From positions 372,001 through 436,000 of the forward strand of contig NZ_AZUN01000001.1 of NCBI RefSeq assembly GCF_000527095.1: DNA of 64,000 nt. Direction: 5' to 3'. Positions 34,798 to 43,164 of this stretch are shown here, piece by piece. The position numbers and the translations under genes were made by a program. The notes beneath the pieces are model-generated. The model had not been told where the DNA came from. It worked only from the letters and a program-made list of their open reading frames with translations, and searched no databases. Positions within the stretch are counted from its first letter, which is position 1. Every line of letters starts with the position of its first letter. This DNA is from Methylomicrobium lacus LW14 (GTDB lineage: Bacteria > Pseudomonadota > Gammaproteobacteria > Methylococcales > Methylomonadaceae).

Positions 34798-34861
34798 GCA
34801 TAGTTTCGTACCTTTCAATGTGAAAACGTTAGGGACAAGGTTGCAAAACCCATCTACGTAC

Positions 34862-34880
34862 GGGCCGTAAGGCCCTTTTT
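34862..34880 (+). terminator. Rho-independent terminator of fabAB
   Basis: GGGCC-GTAA-GGCCC stem-loop followed by TTTTT and another T-rich run, 30 bases before ttcA. Confidence 0.7.
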
Positions 34881-34910
34881 CTTTAGCCTGTTTTTTATTT
34901 TTGCCGCGCA

Positions 34911-35807
34911 ATGTCGGATACCCACTCGAAAACCCGCACCCAATTCAACAAACTGCAAAAACGCCTGCGCCACAATGTCGGCGACGCGATCGCCGATTAC
35001 AACATGATCGAGGACGGCGACAAGGTGATGGTCTGCCTGTCCGGCGGCAAGGATTCGTTCACGCTGCTCGACATTCTGTTGAATCTGCAAAAGACCGCGC
35101 CGGTCGAGTTCGAGATCATCGCGGTGAACCTGGACCAGAAGCAGCCCGGTTTTCCGGAGCATGTGCTGCCGGAATACCTCGAATCGATCGGCGTGCCTTA
35201 CCATATCATCGAACGCGACACCTATAGCGTGGTCAAGCGGGTGATCCCGGAAGGCGCCACCACCTGCGGGCTGTGCTCGCGGCTCAGGCGCGGCATTCTG
35301 TACGGTTTTGCCGAAGAGCACGGGGTGACCAAGATCGCGCTCGGCCATCACCGCGACGACATCCTGGAAACGTTCTTCCTGAACATTTTCTACGGCGGCA
35401 AACTGAAAGCGATGCCGCCGAAGCTTTTGAGCGACGACAAGCGCAACATCGTGATCCGCCCGCTCGCCTATTGCCGCGAGAAGGACATCGAGCGTTTCTC
35501 CGCCTTCAAGAATTTTCCGATCATTCCATGCAACCTCTGCGGCTCGCAGGAAAATCTGCAACGCAAGGCGATGAAACAGATGCTAACGGGTTGGGACAAG
35601 CAGTTCCCTGGCCGTCTCGAAACGATCTTCACCAGCCTGCAAAATATCGCGCCTTCGCAGTTGGCCGATGCCGCTTTGTTCGATTTCGCCGGCTTGCAGC
35701 GCGGCGGGGCGACCGAAGAAGCGCCGATGCCGCTCGAACAGCCGGTCATTTTCGACCGCAATTTCGCCAAGGCCCGGACAGCTGCGATCCTCGGCACGGC
35801 CGAATAA
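34911..35807 (+). CDS. ttcA: tRNA 2-thiocytidine synthetase TtcA
   Basis: Thiolates cytidine 32 of tRNA. PP-loop SGGKDSFTLLD is near residue 45. The cysteines of the iron-sulfur site are in TTCGLCSRLRRG (CxxC), with a third in IPCNLCGSQ. The 298-residue length is normal. The fabAB terminator lies just upstream, so it probably has its own promoter. Confidence 0.96.
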   Translation: MSDTHSKTRTQFNKLQKRLRHNVGDAIADYNMIEDGDKVMVCLSGGKDSFTLLDILLNLQKTAPVEFEIIAVNLDQKQPGFPEHVLPEYLESIGVPYHIIERDTYSVVKRVIPEGATTCGLCSRLRRGILYGFAEEHGVTKIALGHHRDDILETFFLNIFYGGKLKAMPPKLLSDDKRNIVIRPLAYCREKDIERFSAFKNFPIIPCNLCGSQENLQRKAMKQMLTGWDKQFPGRLETIFTSLQNIAPSQLADAALFDFAGLQRGGATEEAPMPLEQPVIFDRNFAKARTAAILGTAE

Positions 35808-35900
35808 AATTCCTTTCAAGCCGCCGCGGGAGAGTCCTCCGGCAGCGCAATTGTCCAAATCATCATGCCGTTTGTTAAGCGGCATCACGACCTGAACACG

Positions 35901-38900
35901 ATGACGCCAGATTCGCTCGCCCCCCTGTTAAATGCCGCCGAACAGCTACCTCCCGAACAAGAAGCCGCGCTGAACGTGCTGGTCGTGTATTACGGCTATG
36001 CCTCGCCCGCGTTGATCGGCAAATGCCTGTACGATCTCGGTTTTAAGGACAAGAAAGGCAAGGAGCCTAAAGGGGATACGGTCACACCCTATCTCGAAGC
36101 GCTGCAATCCTTGCAACTGGTCGAGAAACACCCCAAACAGTCGGTTTACCGTTGTCCCAGGCGGATTGTCGAACCCTTGACCCGGAAACTGGCGGAAGAC
36201 AAGCGCGCGTTCGAGAAAGTCGCGGCCAGCATCGGCAGGCATGCACCGACGCGCGGCGGCTATTACCGTTACCAAAACGCTGATGAATGTTTGCGGGATG
36301 CGCGCATTCTATTTCATCTCCGCGACTATGCGCAGGCGAATGAATGCCTCAAAATCGGCCGTTATGTTTTACGCTTGCCGGATGATTTCGATATTTATCT
36401 GGCGTGGGTTCTGAATCCTCTCGATGCGGCCTGGCTCAAGAACCGGCACCCGGTCATTTTACAGCAGATTGCCGGCTATATCGGCCTGCACCAGTTGCTG
36501 TATCTGCATAACGATCCGTCCGTGGGCGATTTTTTACGCCAATGCGCGCTGGAGCCGGGCTTTGTGCAGTCGCCTTTGGCGATTCGGGCCTTCGCGGAGC
36601 TGCAATTGCTGCGCGGCGATTGGGAGGAGCTGGCAGGCTGGATTGCCGGCCGCGGCGAGCCCGATTTGCAGGCCGTTGCCGCCGCGCGGACCTTTCTGCA
36701 CGGCGATACCGCGCAAGCGATAGTTCAATTCGATCAGGCGCTGGCGGCACTAAGAAAACAAACCGGCAAACGCACGGCCTATTTCATGGGCATGGCCGGC
36801 GTGATTTATCCGCTCGCCATTTTGCAGCAAAAGGACAGCCAGCGGCTGGCCAAATTGCCCGCGCTGCTCACGCAAGCAGTCAAGGCCAACGGCCTTTGGA
36901 CCGAGGTTTACCGTTATCTCGCGCTGTTTCAGAAATTAGAACAGGGCGAATTGCAGCGGCGCGACGAAATGCTGGCGATCGCGATTCCCTATAAAATCAG
37001 TTCCGGTTTTACCGAAGACGGCGAGCCGGAAACGATGATGCTGATGCCGAATTTGCTACAGCATATTTTTTTATTGCTGATCAAATTCTGGGTCAAAGCC
37101 GATCATGTCGCCAAAGTAACAGGCGACCAGAAACGCCTGTACCGGCATTTGCACGACAACGGCTACCGCTGGCCGGCGGCGGAATTGGCCAAGGTATTCG
37201 CCAAGATCAATCCTTACGAGGCTAAACTTTGGGATGCGGGCTTTCTGGCGGGGCGCCCTTTGGCCTTGGCCGAGTTGTTCGCCAGCCGCCCCGATTGGGA
37301 TCTGGCGCTGGATGCCTTGCTGAATATCACGCCGCAGGATGCCAGAAGCGCCGAACCCTCGGCTGCCGCGGACAAGCCGATTCGCCTGATCTGGCTGGTC
37401 TCCTATCACGAAGCCAGCCATTCGCTCCGGATCGAGCCGCGCGAACAGAAACAGCAGGTCAAGGGCGGCTGGAGCAAGGGGCGGGCCGTGGCCTTGAAGC
37501 GCCTGCATACGGAACTCGACAGTTTCGATTATCTGAGCGAACATGACCTGAAGCTCTGCAGAACGATCAGTGAATACCGCGACACCAGTTGGTACGGTTC
37601 GACCTATTACGAATTCAACAGCAAAATGCCTCTGGAACTGGCCGGTCACCCGTTGTTGTTTTGGGCGGCCTCGCCCGAGGTCCGGGTCGAAGTGGTCAAG
37701 GGCGAGGCCGAATTGCGGGTCAGCCGGCAGGATAACAGCGACAAAATTCGGATCGAACTCAACCCGGTGCCGGGGTTAGAGCAATCTGTCCATGTCAGCA
37801 AGGAAACGCCGACCCGTCTGCGCGTCATCGAATTCACCGCCGCCCATCAAAAGATTTATTCGGTACTGGGGGCCAAGGGCCTGGAAGTGCCGTTATCCGC
37901 GCAGGAGCGCGTGCTGCAAACCCTGACCGGCATCTCGGGGCTGTTGACTGTGCATTCGGACATCGGCGGCAGTTCCAGCACCGCCGAACAGATCGCCGCC
38001 GACGCCACGCCGCGGCTGCATCTGTTGCCGCTCGGCGAAGGCCTGAAGGCCGCGCTGCTGATCCGCCCGTTTGCGACCGACGGCGCGTATTATCCTCCGG
38101 GGCAGGGCGGCGAAAGCGTGCTGGCCGAGATCGACGGCAGGCGCTTACAGGCTAAACGTGACCTGAAGCGCGAAAGGCAGAGCGCTGACGAACTCTTCGC
38201 GGCCTGTCCGGCGCTGGCAGAGGCGGAACAGGACGAAGCCGGCGAATGGCTGCTCGAAGAGCCGGAGCACTGCCTCGAACTGTTGCTGCAATTACAGGCG
38301 CTGCCTGAGGGGCAGGTGATCGTCGAATGGCCGGAAGGTGTCAGATTCCGGCTGCTCGGCCAGGCCGGGGCTTCGGCCTTCAGCATGCACATCAAGCGCG
38401 ACAACGACTGGTTTGCGCTGCAAGGCGAGTTGAAGATCAATGACGCGACGGTAATCGAAATGCAGGAGTTGCTGGCATTGCTCGGCAACAGCAAGGGCCG
38501 CTTCCTGCGATTGCAGGACGGCCAGTTCGTCGCCTTGACCGATGCGTTCCGCCGCCGTCTGGAAGATTTGCAAGCCTATGCCGACATCAGCGGCAAGAAA
38601 GTCAGGATCAATCCGCTCGCGGCCCTGGCCCTGGAAGACTGGGGCGAGGACGGCGGCACCTTCAAGGCCGACAAGCATTGGCAGGAGCAGGTGCGGCGGC
38701 TGAAGTCCGCGCGCGAGTTTCAGCCGGTCCTGCCTTCGACCTTTCAGGCGGAGCTGCGCGACTATCAGATGGACGGCTACGCCTGGCTGGCGCGGCTGGC
38801 CGAGTGGGGCGTCGGCGCCTGTCTGGCCGACGACATGGGGCTCGGCAAAACGATACAGGGCCTCGCCCTCTTGGTCGAACGCGCGCCGAACGGTCCGTCG

Positions 38901-40133
38901 ATGATCGTCGCGCCGACCTCGGTGTGCATGAACTGGGAAAAGGAAGCGAACCGCTTCGCGCCGACTCTGAATCCTCAGCAATTGGGCGGCGGCGACCGCC
39001 AGGGACAGCTGGACAGCCTCGGGCCTTACGATCTGTTGATTTGCAGCTACGGCCTGTTGCAGCAGGAGCAGGTCGCCGAGATGCTCGCGAAAATCCGCTT
39101 TCAAACGGTGATTCTCGACGAGGCGCAGGCGATCAAAAACACCGCGACCCGCCGCTCGCAAGGCGCGATGAATCTGCAAGGCGATTTCAGGATCATCATG
39201 ACCGGAACGCCCCTGGGAAATCATCTCGGCGAACTCTGGAACCTGTTCCGCTTCATCAATCCGGGACTCTTGGGCTCGCAGGAACAATTCAATAAACGCT
39301 TTGCAGGACCGATCGAACGCGACCGCAGCAGCGCCGCGCGCCAGCAATTGAAGAAGCTGATCCAGCCCTTCATCCTGCGCCGCACCAAGACCCAGGTCCT
39401 GCAGGAATTGCCGCCGCGCACCGAAATTCCGGTCTATGTCGAACTCAGTCCCGATGAAATGGCGTTTTACGAAGCGATCCGCCGCGAAAGTCTAAACGCA
39501 TTGGCCGGCACGGACGGACCTCCCGGCCAAAAGCACCTGCAAATCCTGGCCGCGATCAGCAAACTGCGCCGCAGCTGCTGCAACAGCCGTCTGGCCAACG
39601 CCGAGATCAGTCTGCCGAGCAGCAAGCTGTCCGCCTTCGGCGAGATCGTCGAGGAACTGCTCGACAACAAACACAAGGCGCTGGTGTTCAGCCAGTTCGT
39701 CGATCATTTGCAGATCATCAAGGACTATGTCGAACAGCGCGGCATCGCCTACCAATACCTGGACGGCTCGACGCCGGCGAAGGAGCGCCAGCAGCGCGTC
39801 GATGCGTTCCAGCGCGGCGACGGCGAACTGTTCCTGATCAGCCTGAAAGCCGGCGGCGTCGGCCTGAACCTGACCGCGGCCGATTATGTGATCCACATGG
39901 ACCCGTGGTGGAATCCGGCGGTCGAAGACCAGGCCTCCGACCGCGCCCACCGCATGGGCCAGCAGCGCCCGGTCACGATCTACCGGATGATCGCGAAACA
40001 GACCATCGAAGAAAAAATCGTCGCGCTGCACAGCCACAAGCGCGACCTCGCCGACAGCCTGCTCGACGGGGCGGATGTCAGCGGCAGGATGTCGGCGGAT
40101 GATTTGCTGAGCCTGATGCGTAGTGATGTTTGA
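35901..40133 (+). CDS. SNF2-family DEAD/DEAH-like ATPase with long N-terminal extension
   Basis: A 1410-residue protein. The C-terminal 480 residues form a SNF2 helicase-like motor: motif I LADDMGLGKTIQ near residue 980, motif II ILDEAQAIKN (DEAQ), motif III IMTGTPLGN, motif V KAGGVGLNLTAADYVIHMDPWWN and motif VI QASDRAHRMGQQRPV. The preceding 900 residues are helical and repeat-like with no fold I can name. No SWIM-type zinc motif is obvious. It probably translocates on duplex DNA to remodel protein-DNA complexes; the real role is unknown. ATG 35865 is an alternative start; neither has a clear ribosome site. Its stop lies next to an integron-integrase remnant, but its GC-rich composition is that of the core genome. 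Confidence 0.88.
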   Translation: MTPDSLAPLLNAAEQLPPEQEAALNVLVVYYGYASPALIGKCLYDLGFKDKKGKEPKGDTVTPYLEALQSLQLVEKHPKQSVYRCPRRIVEPLTRKLAEDKRAFEKVAASIGRHAPTRGGYYRYQNADECLRDARILFHLRDYAQANECLKIGRYVLRLPDDFDIYLAWVLNPLDAAWLKNRHPVILQQIAGYIGLHQLLYLHNDPSVGDFLRQCALEPGFVQSPLAIRAFAELQLLRGDWEELAGWIAGRGEPDLQAVAAARTFLHGDTAQAIVQFDQALAALRKQTGKRTAYFMGMAGVIYPLAILQQKDSQRLAKLPALLTQAVKANGLWTEVYRYLALFQKLEQGELQRRDEMLAIAIPYKISSGFTEDGEPETMMLMPNLLQHIFLLLIKFWVKADHVAKVTGDQKRLYRHLHDNGYRWPAAELAKVFAKINPYEAKLWDAGFLAGRPLALAELFASRPDWDLALDALLNITPQDARSAEPSAAADKPIRLIWLVSYHEASHSLRIEPREQKQQVKGGWSKGRAVALKRLHTELDSFDYLSEHDLKLCRTISEYRDTSWYGSTYYEFNSKMPLELAGHPLLFWAASPEVRVEVVKGEAELRVSRQDNSDKIRIELNPVPGLEQSVHVSKETPTRLRVIEFTAAHQKIYSVLGAKGLEVPLSAQERVLQTLTGISGLLTVHSDIGGSSSTAEQIAADATPRLHLLPLGEGLKAALLIRPFATDGAYYPPGQGGESVLAEIDGRRLQAKRDLKRERQSADELFAACPALAEAEQDEAGEWLLEEPEHCLELLLQLQALPEGQVIVEWPEGVRFRLLGQAGASAFSMHIKRDNDWFALQGELKINDATVIEMQELLALLGNSKGRFLRLQDGQFVALTDAFRRRLEDLQAYADISGKKVRINPLAALALEDWGEDGGTFKADKHWQEQVRRLKSAREFQPVLPSTFQAELRDYQMDGYAWLARLAEWGVGACLADDMGLGKTIQGLALLVERAPNGPSMIVAPTSVCMNWEKEANRFAPTLNPQQLGGGDRQGQLDSLGPYDLLICSYGLLQQEQVAEMLAKIRFQTVILDEAQAIKNTATRRSQGAMNLQGDFRIIMTGTPLGNHLGELWNLFRFINPGLLGSQEQFNKRFAGPIERDRSSAARQQLKKLIQPFILRRTKTQVLQELPPRTEIPVYVELSPDEMAFYEAIRRESLNALAGTDGPPGQKHLQILAAISKLRRSCCNSRLANAEISLPSSKLSAFGEIVEELLDNKHKALVFSQFVDHLQIIKDYVEQRGIAYQYLDGSTPAKERQQRVDAFQRGDGELFLISLKAGGVGLNLTAADYVIHMDPWWNPAVEDQASDRAHRMGQQRPVTIYRMIAKQTIEEKIVALHSHKRDLADSLLDGADVSGRMSADDLLSLMRSDV

Positions 40134-40139
40134 CGAGGG

Positions 40140-40324
40140 GTTTATGACTTTGCATGCGGGTGATTAAGTCTGCATATTCATGCCGTCCGCACCCTTCGGG
40201 ATGCAGCATCTTGGTGATGTTTCTGATAAAGCGTTTGATCCAGTCGGTATGCCTGCTCGGTGCAGATGCAGTAATGCTTGGCGGATTATGTCCTTAACCT
40301 GATCGAGCAACTTGGGCGGCTTAC
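40140..40324 (-). pseudogene. intI: Remnant of an integron integrase gene (intI), N-terminal part only
   Basis: Read on the minus strand, three short segments in successive frames line up with the N-terminal SAM-like domain of integron integrases. They are PPKLLDQVKDIIR (about 40283-40319), KHYCICTEQAY (about 40246-40279) and DWIKRFI followed by a degenerate stretch ending near 40150. Two 2-base deletions explain the frame changes. The catalytic domain with its Arg-His-Arg-Tyr residues is absent; the SNF2 gene stops at 40133. Orientation (integrase pointing away from the cassettes) is exactly that of an integron. No start codon survives. Identification is from motif memory, not a search. Confidence 0.75.
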
Positions 40325-40453
40325 CAGATAAATTTTATGAAGGGTATTGCATTTTGATTGGGATATGATAACTTTTTGCACATTATTGAATATAAATCAG
40401 TTTTATGATTTTAAAAATATTTAGATAGCCTTATGACGCAATTTTTTACGTCT
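40325..40453. other. AT-rich attI-like / cassette-promoter region
   Basis: About 130 AT-rich bases between the integrase remnant and the first cassette junction. By position this should contain attI, the integrase promoter and the cassette promoter. TTGCAC at 40376-40381 and TATGAT at 40404-40409 are promoter-like but spaced 22 bases apart, so no promoter is firmly assigned. Together with the remainder up to 40563 it contains no ORF. Confidence 0.4.
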
Positions 40454-40480
40454 GTTGGGATGTTTAATTGCAGTTAGCTT
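40452..40480 (+). repeat. Cassette-start repeat, copy 1
   Basis: A 29-base sequence beginning CTGTTGGGATG and ending GTTAGCTT is repeated with four mismatches at 42675-42703. Both copies contain a GTTRGGA element resembling the GTTRRRY crossover core. This suggests that both mark the left edge of a cassette. Confidence 0.5.
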
Positions 40481-40563
40481 GTTGTTGACAGGTTTTTGGT
40501 TTATCGAAACCTACTTGTTTCTGCCTCCACAATTCTATGTCGTGATTTAACGGAGAAAATATA

Positions 40564-41193
40564 ATGTTTGGTTTTGGAATGTCTGCCAGAGATAAATGGC
40601 ATTTAGAGCAAGCTGAGGTAATGATGCAGCCATATGCTATAACTGTTGGGCAGAAAGAGGCGAAAAAGCTGGCCCGCCAAATGTTCGATTCTGCAAAAGC
40701 GGAATTGTTACCTAAATACGGTGCTGCGATGTATGCAGAGGATATTGGTGACAAACTGATAGCTACAAAAAAAGATTTCATTGAAAAAAGACTAGCCTCA
40801 GGATTATCTATCGAAGATATACGAAACTATTGGAACCAGACTTTCTTGATGCGTGAACTCTGGTTCAATTTCCTTGAAATGCCTATTTTCATGGAATTAA
40901 CAAAACTTAAAGAGATGGGAAAAAGTCAGAATGAAATTGACGATTTAATGGCTAAATGGTCGCATGATTGGAGAAAAACAGACCCTCGCTGGGGTGAACC
41001 CGATCAATGGAATCCTAATTTGCCTGCAAATAACGGATATTCATCAGATGATGCGGATATGTATATTGAGTTTTTCACGCGTGTAGCTCGTTGGCAAACA
41101 AAGACTACTAAAATTGAGCAACAAAACTTGCTTAAAAATTACTCGTCATACAACGCTATGTTGCGGGATTTGATTAGTAAAGGAATTGTTTAA
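40564..41193 (+). CDS. Hypothetical cassette protein, 209 aa
   Basis: Not recognised. The product is soluble, rich in Lys, Glu, Trp and Met, predicted mostly helical, without signal peptide or membrane segment. Tryptophans cluster near residues 139-150. The gene is clearly AT-rich compared with the SNF2 gene upstream. It is preceded by an AACGGAGAAAAT stretch that contains a GGAG ribosome site. It sits first in the cassette-like array behind the integrase remnant. Its 3' end is followed by an imperfect stem (CAATAGG / CCTATTG at about 41207-41237) and a GTTAAGT at 41253-41259 that might be a degraded attC. Confidence 0.65.
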   Translation: MFGFGMSARDKWHLEQAEVMMQPYAITVGQKEAKKLARQMFDSAKAELLPKYGAAMYAEDIGDKLIATKKDFIEKRLASGLSIEDIRNYWNQTFLMRELWFNFLEMPIFMELTKLKEMGKSQNEIDDLMAKWSHDWRKTDPRWGEPDQWNPNLPANNGYSSDDADMYIEFFTRVARWQTKTTKIEQQNLLKNYSSYNAMLRDLISKGIV

Positions 41194-41267
41194 TTGACTA
41201 GCCATACAATAGGCTTTTTGCTCTAACACCTATTGCCGAGCTGATTATTAGTTGTTAAGTTAAAGCG

Positions 41268-41864
41268 ATGACAGGATATTTATCTACAAATATATTAAAT
41301 GAGGCGGTTTCCTCGCTTGAGCTTGTAATGGAAAACCTAGAGCTTATTGAAAAGGATGTTTATCGGTGGAAATGGGTAGTGATTGCGCTGCATAACTCAA
41401 TGCAAAATATAATGGTTTTCGTATTAAACCAAGGTAATGGTTTTCATTCGATGGAAAACGGCTCCTATAAGAAATGGATTGAAGCTTATAGAAATAGCCA
41501 GCCACTGCCGTCAACAAAACTCGCTAAATTTTTAGAGCTTTATAAGAGAATTAAGAAAAAATGCATCATGGAGTGTTATGTTTATAGCAAAGCTTATGTG
41601 CCAAAACAAAAGAATACAGAATCAGTAAAAAAACTAAATAGTATTAGAAATCGGTTTATTCATTTTGAATTAGATGTTTGGTCATTGGAAACTACAAGTA
41701 TGCCAAGACTCTGTTTGCATTGCATGGATGTAATCCGTTTTCTGGTATTTGACTCTGGTAATATTTTGATTTCCGATGAAACTCAAAGAGTTAATTTACA
41801 GAACACCGTATTACAAACTATAAGGATGTTCGAACATTTGGATTCAAATCTTGAAAATAGCTAA
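41268..41864 (+). CDS. Hypothetical cassette protein with HEPN-like RNxxxH motif, 198 aa
   Basis: No named family recognised. The protein is alpha-helical in character and contains SIRNRFIHFELDVW at about residues 125-138. Its RNRFIH fits the RNxxxH active-site motif of HEPN-domain ribonucleases, which are common in defence and toxin modules. There is no adjacent MNT-type nucleotidyltransferase antitoxin. Composition is strongly AT-rich. The stop codon lies inside the left end of a clear attC site, the usual tight packing of a gene cassette. The HEPN assignment is a motif-level inference. Confidence 0.65.
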   Translation: MTGYLSTNILNEAVSSLELVMENLELIEKDVYRWKWVVIALHNSMQNIMVFVLNQGNGFHSMENGSYKKWIEAYRNSQPLPSTKLAKFLELYKRIKKKCIMECYVYSKAYVPKQKNTESVKKLNSIRNRFIHFELDVWSLETTSMPRLCLHCMDVIRFLVFDSGNILISDETQRVNLQNTVLQTIRMFEHLDSNLENS

Positions 41865-41980
41865 CAATCCGGTCAAGGGACGCGCCGCCCGTTGGTGGTT
41901 TTGAAGTTTCGTTTTTTATCAAGGCTCGGCGGCTTCGTTTGGCTTTCGTTAGCGGCGCGCCCCTTACCTAAACGTTAGCC
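41860..41980 (+). other. attC recombination site (integron cassette), about 121 bases
   Basis: Begins GCTAACAATCCGGTCAAGG and ends CCTAAACGTTAGCC. The outer ends pair (GCTAAC with GTTAGC), and inner arms AAGGGACGCGCC and GGCGCGCCCCTT pair with one mismatch. The centre is a longer imperfect palindrome. This is the fold-back architecture of attC, and the left-end sequence resembles those of known mobile-integron cassettes. A REP/RAYT element begins one base after its right end. Confidence 0.8.
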
Positions 41981-41981
41981 C

Positions 41982-42010
41982 GTAGGTCCGATTAGCGCAG
42001 CGTAATCGGA
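41982..42010 (+). repeat. REP palindrome, left flank of RAYT gene
   Basis: GTAG tetranucleotide followed by an 8-base stem TCCGATTA / TAATCGGA around GCGCAGCG. This is the layout of REP sequences recognised by RAYT transposases. An inverted copy flanks the gene on the other side (42641-42669). Confidence 0.8.
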
Positions 42011-42057
42011 CGCATTTTATTGCGACCCAATACTAATTCCCAAGACAGGAAAAAGAT

Positions 42058-42634
42058 ATGCCCAACTATCGACGCGCATTCATACCTGGGGGCACTTGGT
42101 TCTTTACCGTGAATCTATTGCAACGGCATAACAACGATTTGCTTATTCGCGAAATTGGCTCGCTACGCGAAACGGTAAAACGGGTGCGCGAACGCCATCC
42201 TTTTCGAATCGACGCCTGGGTGGTTTTACCGGACCCTATGCACTCTGTGTGGACCCTGCCGCCCGGCGATGCCGATTTCAGTATGCGATGGCGTTTGATC
42301 AAAAGTGCTTTTTCGCGTGAGTTAGCCAAAACGGAACGTCGGTCGAGCGTACGTAAAGCGGCCGGCGAACGTGGCATATGGCAAAGCTTCCGCTCCTGCT
42401 CTCGCTCCTTGCCTACATCCCTGTAGGCAACGGCATTATTGGGAGCATTTCATTCGCGATGATGCCGATTATCAGCGCCATGTGGATTATGTACACGTGA
42501 ATCCCTTGAAACACGGATACGTCAAACGTGTGGCGGATTGGCCGTATTCCACCTTTCATCGATATGTCGTGAACGACATTTATCCTACGGATTGGTGTGG
42601 CAATTTAAATGATTCGGTTGCTGGCGATGAATAA
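42058..42634 (+). pseudogene. Disrupted REP-associated tyrosine transposase (RAYT, Y1_Tnp)
   Basis: The first frame (42058-42426) begins MPNYRRAFIPGGTWFFTVN and runs through the catalytic region. The second (to 42634) contains HYWEHFIRDDADYQRHVDY, VHVNPLKHGYV and RVADWPYSTFHRY, including the region of the nucleophilic tyrosine. A 46-base insertion (42385-42430) after GIWQ shifts the frame and breaks the gene. In addition the HUH pair, normally DHMH in LPDHMH, reads DPMH here, so the metal-binding His-x-His is lost. The gene is framed by inverted REP palindromes, as expected for a RAYT. It lies immediately beside an attC site. Confidence 0.88.
42385..42430. mobile_element. 46-base palindrome-bearing insertion in RAYT gene
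   Basis: The insert ends in a perfect 9-base hairpin TTGCCTACA-TCCC-TGTAGGCAA (42409-42430), preceded by a pyrimidine-rich stretch. Both edges read GGCAA (42380-42384 and 42426-42430), consistent with a short target duplication. Removing it restores GIWQ-RHYWEH in one frame. Confidence 0.65.
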
Positions 42635-42640
42635 CATGCA

Positions 42641-42669
42641 TCCGATTACGCTGCGCTAATCGGACCTAC
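42641..42669 (-). repeat. REP palindrome, right flank of RAYT gene (inverted)
   Basis: Exact reverse complement of the left REP at 41982-42010, including GTAG at its outer end. Similarity extends outward (AGCCC next to GTAG on both sides, with two extra bases on the right). Confidence 0.8.
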
Positions 42670-42674
42670 GCGGG

Positions 42675-42703
42675 CTGTTAGGATGTCTAATTATAGTTAG
42701 CTT
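42675..42703 (+). repeat. Cassette-start repeat, copy 2
   Basis: Begins CTGTTAGGATG and ends GTTAGCTT; 25 of 29 bases match the copy at 40452-40480. It lies between the RAYT element and the next cassette ORF. Confidence 0.5.
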
Positions 42704-42718
42704 TCAAGGAGAATTTCC

Positions 42719-43162
42719 ATGGGTTACGAAGTTCATATAACTCGAAAGGACGAGTGGTCCGAGGAAGACGGCCCAGAAATAACCATTGAAGAATGGAAAA
42801 ACTATGTTGCAACCGACCCTGAAATGCGGTTGGATGGTTTTGCCGAAGCCACCACACCTGACGGCAGCGTATTGAGAGTAGAAAGTCCTGGTCTTTCAGT
42901 ATGGCTTGCTTACTCAGGACATGAGAAAAACGGAAACATGGCGTGGTTCGATCACTTTGAAGATAGGATCACAGTTAAAAACCCCGATGAAGAAATACTC
43001 ATCAAAATGTATGCAATAGCATCAGCGCTTGGGGCAAAAGTCCAAGGTGATGAGGGTGAAATTTATGACTCAAAAGGTCAATCAAATTGGCAGGAACTTC
43101 GAGGAAATGCTGAGCCAGAACCAGGTTTGGCTAAGAAGCCATGGTGGAAATTTTGGGGTTGA
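42719..43162 (+). CDS. Hypothetical gene-cassette protein with Trp-rich C-terminal tail, 147 aa
   Basis: Begins MGYEVHITRKDEWSEEDGP. Function unknown; I recall similar small proteins from integron cassette arrays but cannot name a family. It is acidic, lacks a signal peptide or membrane segments, and ends in GLAKKPWWKFWG, a short aromatic/basic tail. An AAGGAG ribosome site precedes the ATG. The stop is two bases before a well-formed attC, and the cassette-start repeat lies just upstream, so this is a complete cassette. Confidence 0.8.
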   Translation: MGYEVHITRKDEWSEEDGPEITIEEWKNYVATDPEMRLDGFAEATTPDGSVLRVESPGLSVWLAYSGHEKNGNMAWFDHFEDRITVKNPDEEILIKMYAIASALGAKVQGDEGEIYDSKGQSNWQELRGNAEPEPGLAKKPWWKFWG

Positions 43163-43164
43163 AA

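Noticed and set aside
41197..41260. Third attC between cassette ORFs 1 and 2
   Set aside because: Only a 7-base stem and a single GTTAAGT core-like element are present; the left core is missing, so it was kept as a comment rather than a feature.
42066..42377. Antisense ORF across the RAYT gene
   Set aside because: The plus strand carries unmistakable RAYT motifs; the antisense frame is a shadow.
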